Source of the DNA: Beaufortia kweichowensis
Taxonomy: Eukaryota; Chordata; Actinopteri; Cypriniformes; Gastromyzontidae
Direction of reading: 5' to 3'
NCBI GenBank assembly: GCA_019155185.1
Contig: CM032794.1
Coordinates: forward strand, 18,677,095 to 18,741,094
DNA length: 64,000 nucleotides
The notes below the pieces were generated by a model. The model was not told the origin of the DNA, did no database searches, and saw only the letters and a list, made by a program, of their open reading frames with translations. Below, one piece after another: positions 61,875 to 64,000 of the stretch (positions within the stretch are counted from its first letter, which is position 1; every line of letters starts with the position of its first letter). The position numbers and the translations under genes are program-made.

Positions 61875-64000
61875 TTCAATTCAATTCAATTTATTTGTAT
61901 AGCGCTTTTCACAAAGGACATTGTATCAAAGCAGCTTTACATGTAATGACATAGCAGTCAGTGGTCAGGGATTCAAAAAACTCTTTAGGAGAGAAAAACC
62001 CTGACATGGCGTGTTATAGGTGCAATCCGTAGCATGTGCAATCGGAATAGGGGACACAAATTGCCATTGATCGCATCCATAACTCACTATGCAGTTTACA
62101 GGATACAGATACAGACATTATAAGATGCAGAACTTCACTATAAGAGTTAATAAAAAATGTTATATGTTAAGTGTAATGTGGTAAATTTGATTTTAATATA
62201 ACAGGTGCGGAGGTTGTCCTGGGTAGTCGTCATGAAGCAGCACCAGGGTGGGCATCAGGTGGGGCAGTGTTAAGCCAGCTGGAACTCATTCCTCAGGATA
62301 CCTCGGAGAAAGGGGTAGGGGATAGAGAGAGAGAGAGAGAGAAAGAGGAGGAGAGGAGGAGGGAGAGAAGGACAAAACAGAATTAAGCGTAGCAGCCATT
62401 TCCTATGTTGATTGTAAGCAGTTTTATGTGATATACATGCAGTATGAATTATGTGTGTGTGCCCGGTTCCAGTTGAGGTTAACTATTGCGGCCTTAGAGA
62501 GTTTGGTCAAAGATTATGTGAATGCAAGTGTAAACAGATAAGTCTTTAATGTAGTTTTAAACTGTTCGACTGTGTCTGAGTCCCGGACTTTACTGGGAAG
62601 GTTATTCCATAGTTTAGGAGCTAAGTAGGAGAAAGATCTGCCACCTTTAGATTTCTTTGATACTCTTGGAACTATTAAGAGCCCGTTGTTTTGTGAACGT
62701 AATGTCCGTGATGGGTTGTATGCTGATAATAGTTCACGGAGGTATAGAGGTGCTAAGCCATTTAGTGCTTTGTATGTCATTAACAGAATTTTAAAATCGA
62801 TGCGGTATTTTACAGGTAGCCAGTGCAGTGTTGCTAGGAGTGGACTAATGTGGTCATACTTTTTTGATCTAGTGAGAACTCTAGCAGCTGCATTTTGAAC
62901 CAGCTGAAGCTTATTTATTTGCTTTGCATGACATCCCCAGTAATGAATTACAGTAGTCGATTCTGGAGGTCATAAAAGCGTGGATTAGTTTCTCTATATC
63001 CGAGAAAAGACAGCATATGGCGCATCTTTGAAATATTTCTAAGGTGAAAAAATGCAGTTCGGCATGTATTAGAAATGTGACCATCGAAAGACAGGTTCTT
63101 ATCTAGAATCACACCTAGGTTCTTGACTGCGGAGGAAGGGACAATGGTGCAACCTTCTATAGAGAAGTTGTGGGCTATTGTGTCGTGTTTGGAGCTATTA
63201 GGTTCAATAATCAAAATCTCTGTCTTGTTGGAGTTAAGTAGAAGGAAGTTGTTTGCCATCCATTTTCTAATATCGTTAATACAGTCTATTAGCTTAGTAA
63301 AATGGTGGGGTTTGTTAGAGTTCTGAGGAAATATAGAGCTGGGTATCGTCAATGAAGTAGCAGTGGAAGTTGATGTCATGTTTCTTAATAATATCTCGAG
63401 GGGTAGCATATATAGTGCGAAGACAATTGGGCCAAGAACTGATCCCTGTAGGTGCGCCTGTGATTTTACCTGAGAGTAGTAAGATTTTTTATCGTTGGCA
63501 TACACAAATTGGTAACGATCAGTTAAATAAGATTTAAACCAGGCTAAGGCTTGACCATTAATGCCAACATGGTTTTTCAGTCTATCGAGTAGGATTGTAT
63601 GATCTATTGTATCAAAAGCTGCACTGAGGTCGAAGTAATATAAGAATAGATGTCTCATTGCGATCTGATGCTAAAAAGGAGGTCATTTGTCACTTTCGGA
63701 GCATAGCTGTTTCTGTACTGTGATGAGGCCTGAATCCTGATTGAAATTTTTCATAAATGCTATTTTCGGCTAGGAATGTCTGTAGTTGTTTGGACACAAC
63801 CTTTTCTAGTATTTTTGATAAGAAAGGGAGATTCGAGATTGGTCTATAGTTGGTTAGGTCTCCTTGGTCGAGATTAGGTTTTTAATGAGAGGCTTAATAA
63901 CTGCCATTTTGAAGGCCGCTGGGACGTAGCCTAGTTCTAAGGATGAGTTAATAATGTTGAGTACAGGTTCGAGACTGCAGAAAAAACTTCTTTTAGTAGT
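61875..64000 (-). mobile_element. L2-type LINE, longer copy
   Basis: 3' end at left (AATTCAATTCAATTCAATTT, then TTTGTATAGCGCTTTTCACA). Inserted in the second Tx1 LINE and running to the window edge. Near-identical to 56115-57246 over the shared part. Confidence 0.93.
62514..63658 (-). pseudogene. L2 LINE ORF2, RT and C-terminus
   Basis: Frame 63658-62948 (236 aa) has FDLSAAFDTIDHTILLDRL (motif A), SYLTDRYQFVYAND, GSVLGPIVFALYML (motif B) and a post-palm region (LLLNSNKTEILII, VKNLGVILDKNLSFDGHI). The FADD segment between (~63320-63360) is out of frame. Frame 62780-62514 is the C-terminus (TYKALNGLAPLYLRELL, RSFSYLAPKLWNNLP). Both are L2 hallmarks. Frameshifts inactivate it. Confidence 0.9.

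Overview
The window is vertebrate repeat DNA, most likely from a teleost and probably a cyprinid-like fish. I infer this from a tandem 5S rRNA array with ~630 bp units, a DIRS element, fish-type L2 and Tx1-clade LINEs, gamma/epsilon-like endogenous retroviruses, and Ty3/Gypsy gag remnants carrying 'KMAA' repeats. I see no host protein-coding gene. All long reading frames belong to mobile elements or are shadows of 5S spacer sequence.

Layout. 1-2216: a minus-strand Gypsy gag remnant and leader, unassigned sequence, then a ~305 bp satellite. 2217-7265: a degenerate plus-strand DIRS element (gag, RT, RNase H, tyrosine recombinase, inverted terminal repeats, internal complementary region) sitting inside that satellite. 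7266-10109: the satellite resumes and is followed by about 5.7 copies of a ~433 bp satellite. 10110-11790: a solo-LTR-like block joining the satellite to the 5S array. 11791 to ~59547: a 5S rDNA array with all genes on the minus strand (17 complete or near-complete copies, several clearly pseudogenic), broken by insertions.

Insertions in the 5S array. 14287-30014 holds ERV1 (minus strand, tRNA-Ser-type primer site, 4-bp duplication CCGG); its 5' LTR is split by a 7-kb gag-only LTR retrotransposon (22768-29811, duplication CCAC). 31893-35238 holds a Gypsy element with RT-RNase H-integrase deleted and the 3' LTR lost. 37002-44217 holds a Tx1/Mutsu-like LINE inserted inside a 5S gene, itself carrying a 1.6-kb L1 ORF1-only (HAL1-like) insertion. 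47891-54203 holds ERV2 (plus strand, tRNA-Tyr primer site, near-identical LTRs, duplication GGCT). 56115-57246 holds a truncated L2. At 59548 a second Tx1 LINE enters a 5S gene at almost the same site, and that LINE is cut at ~61875 by a longer L2 running to the window end.

Main observations. (1) The ERV2 leader contains seven consecutive short hairpins with a shared 8-nt loop (CTTGWAGA) and covarying stems, which looks like a selected RNA element. (2) The leader of the gag-only LTR element carries an independent array of seven AT-rich hairpins. (3) 5S genes come in two linked classes differing in a TT/AG pair near loop E, in the 3' flank and in terminator strength. (4) A 12-bp repeat between the TATA-like box and the 5S start expands in unit steps, moving the box from 25 to ~123 bp away. 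Many small indels at CG-rich motifs suggest either decay or consensus error in a hard-to-assemble locus.
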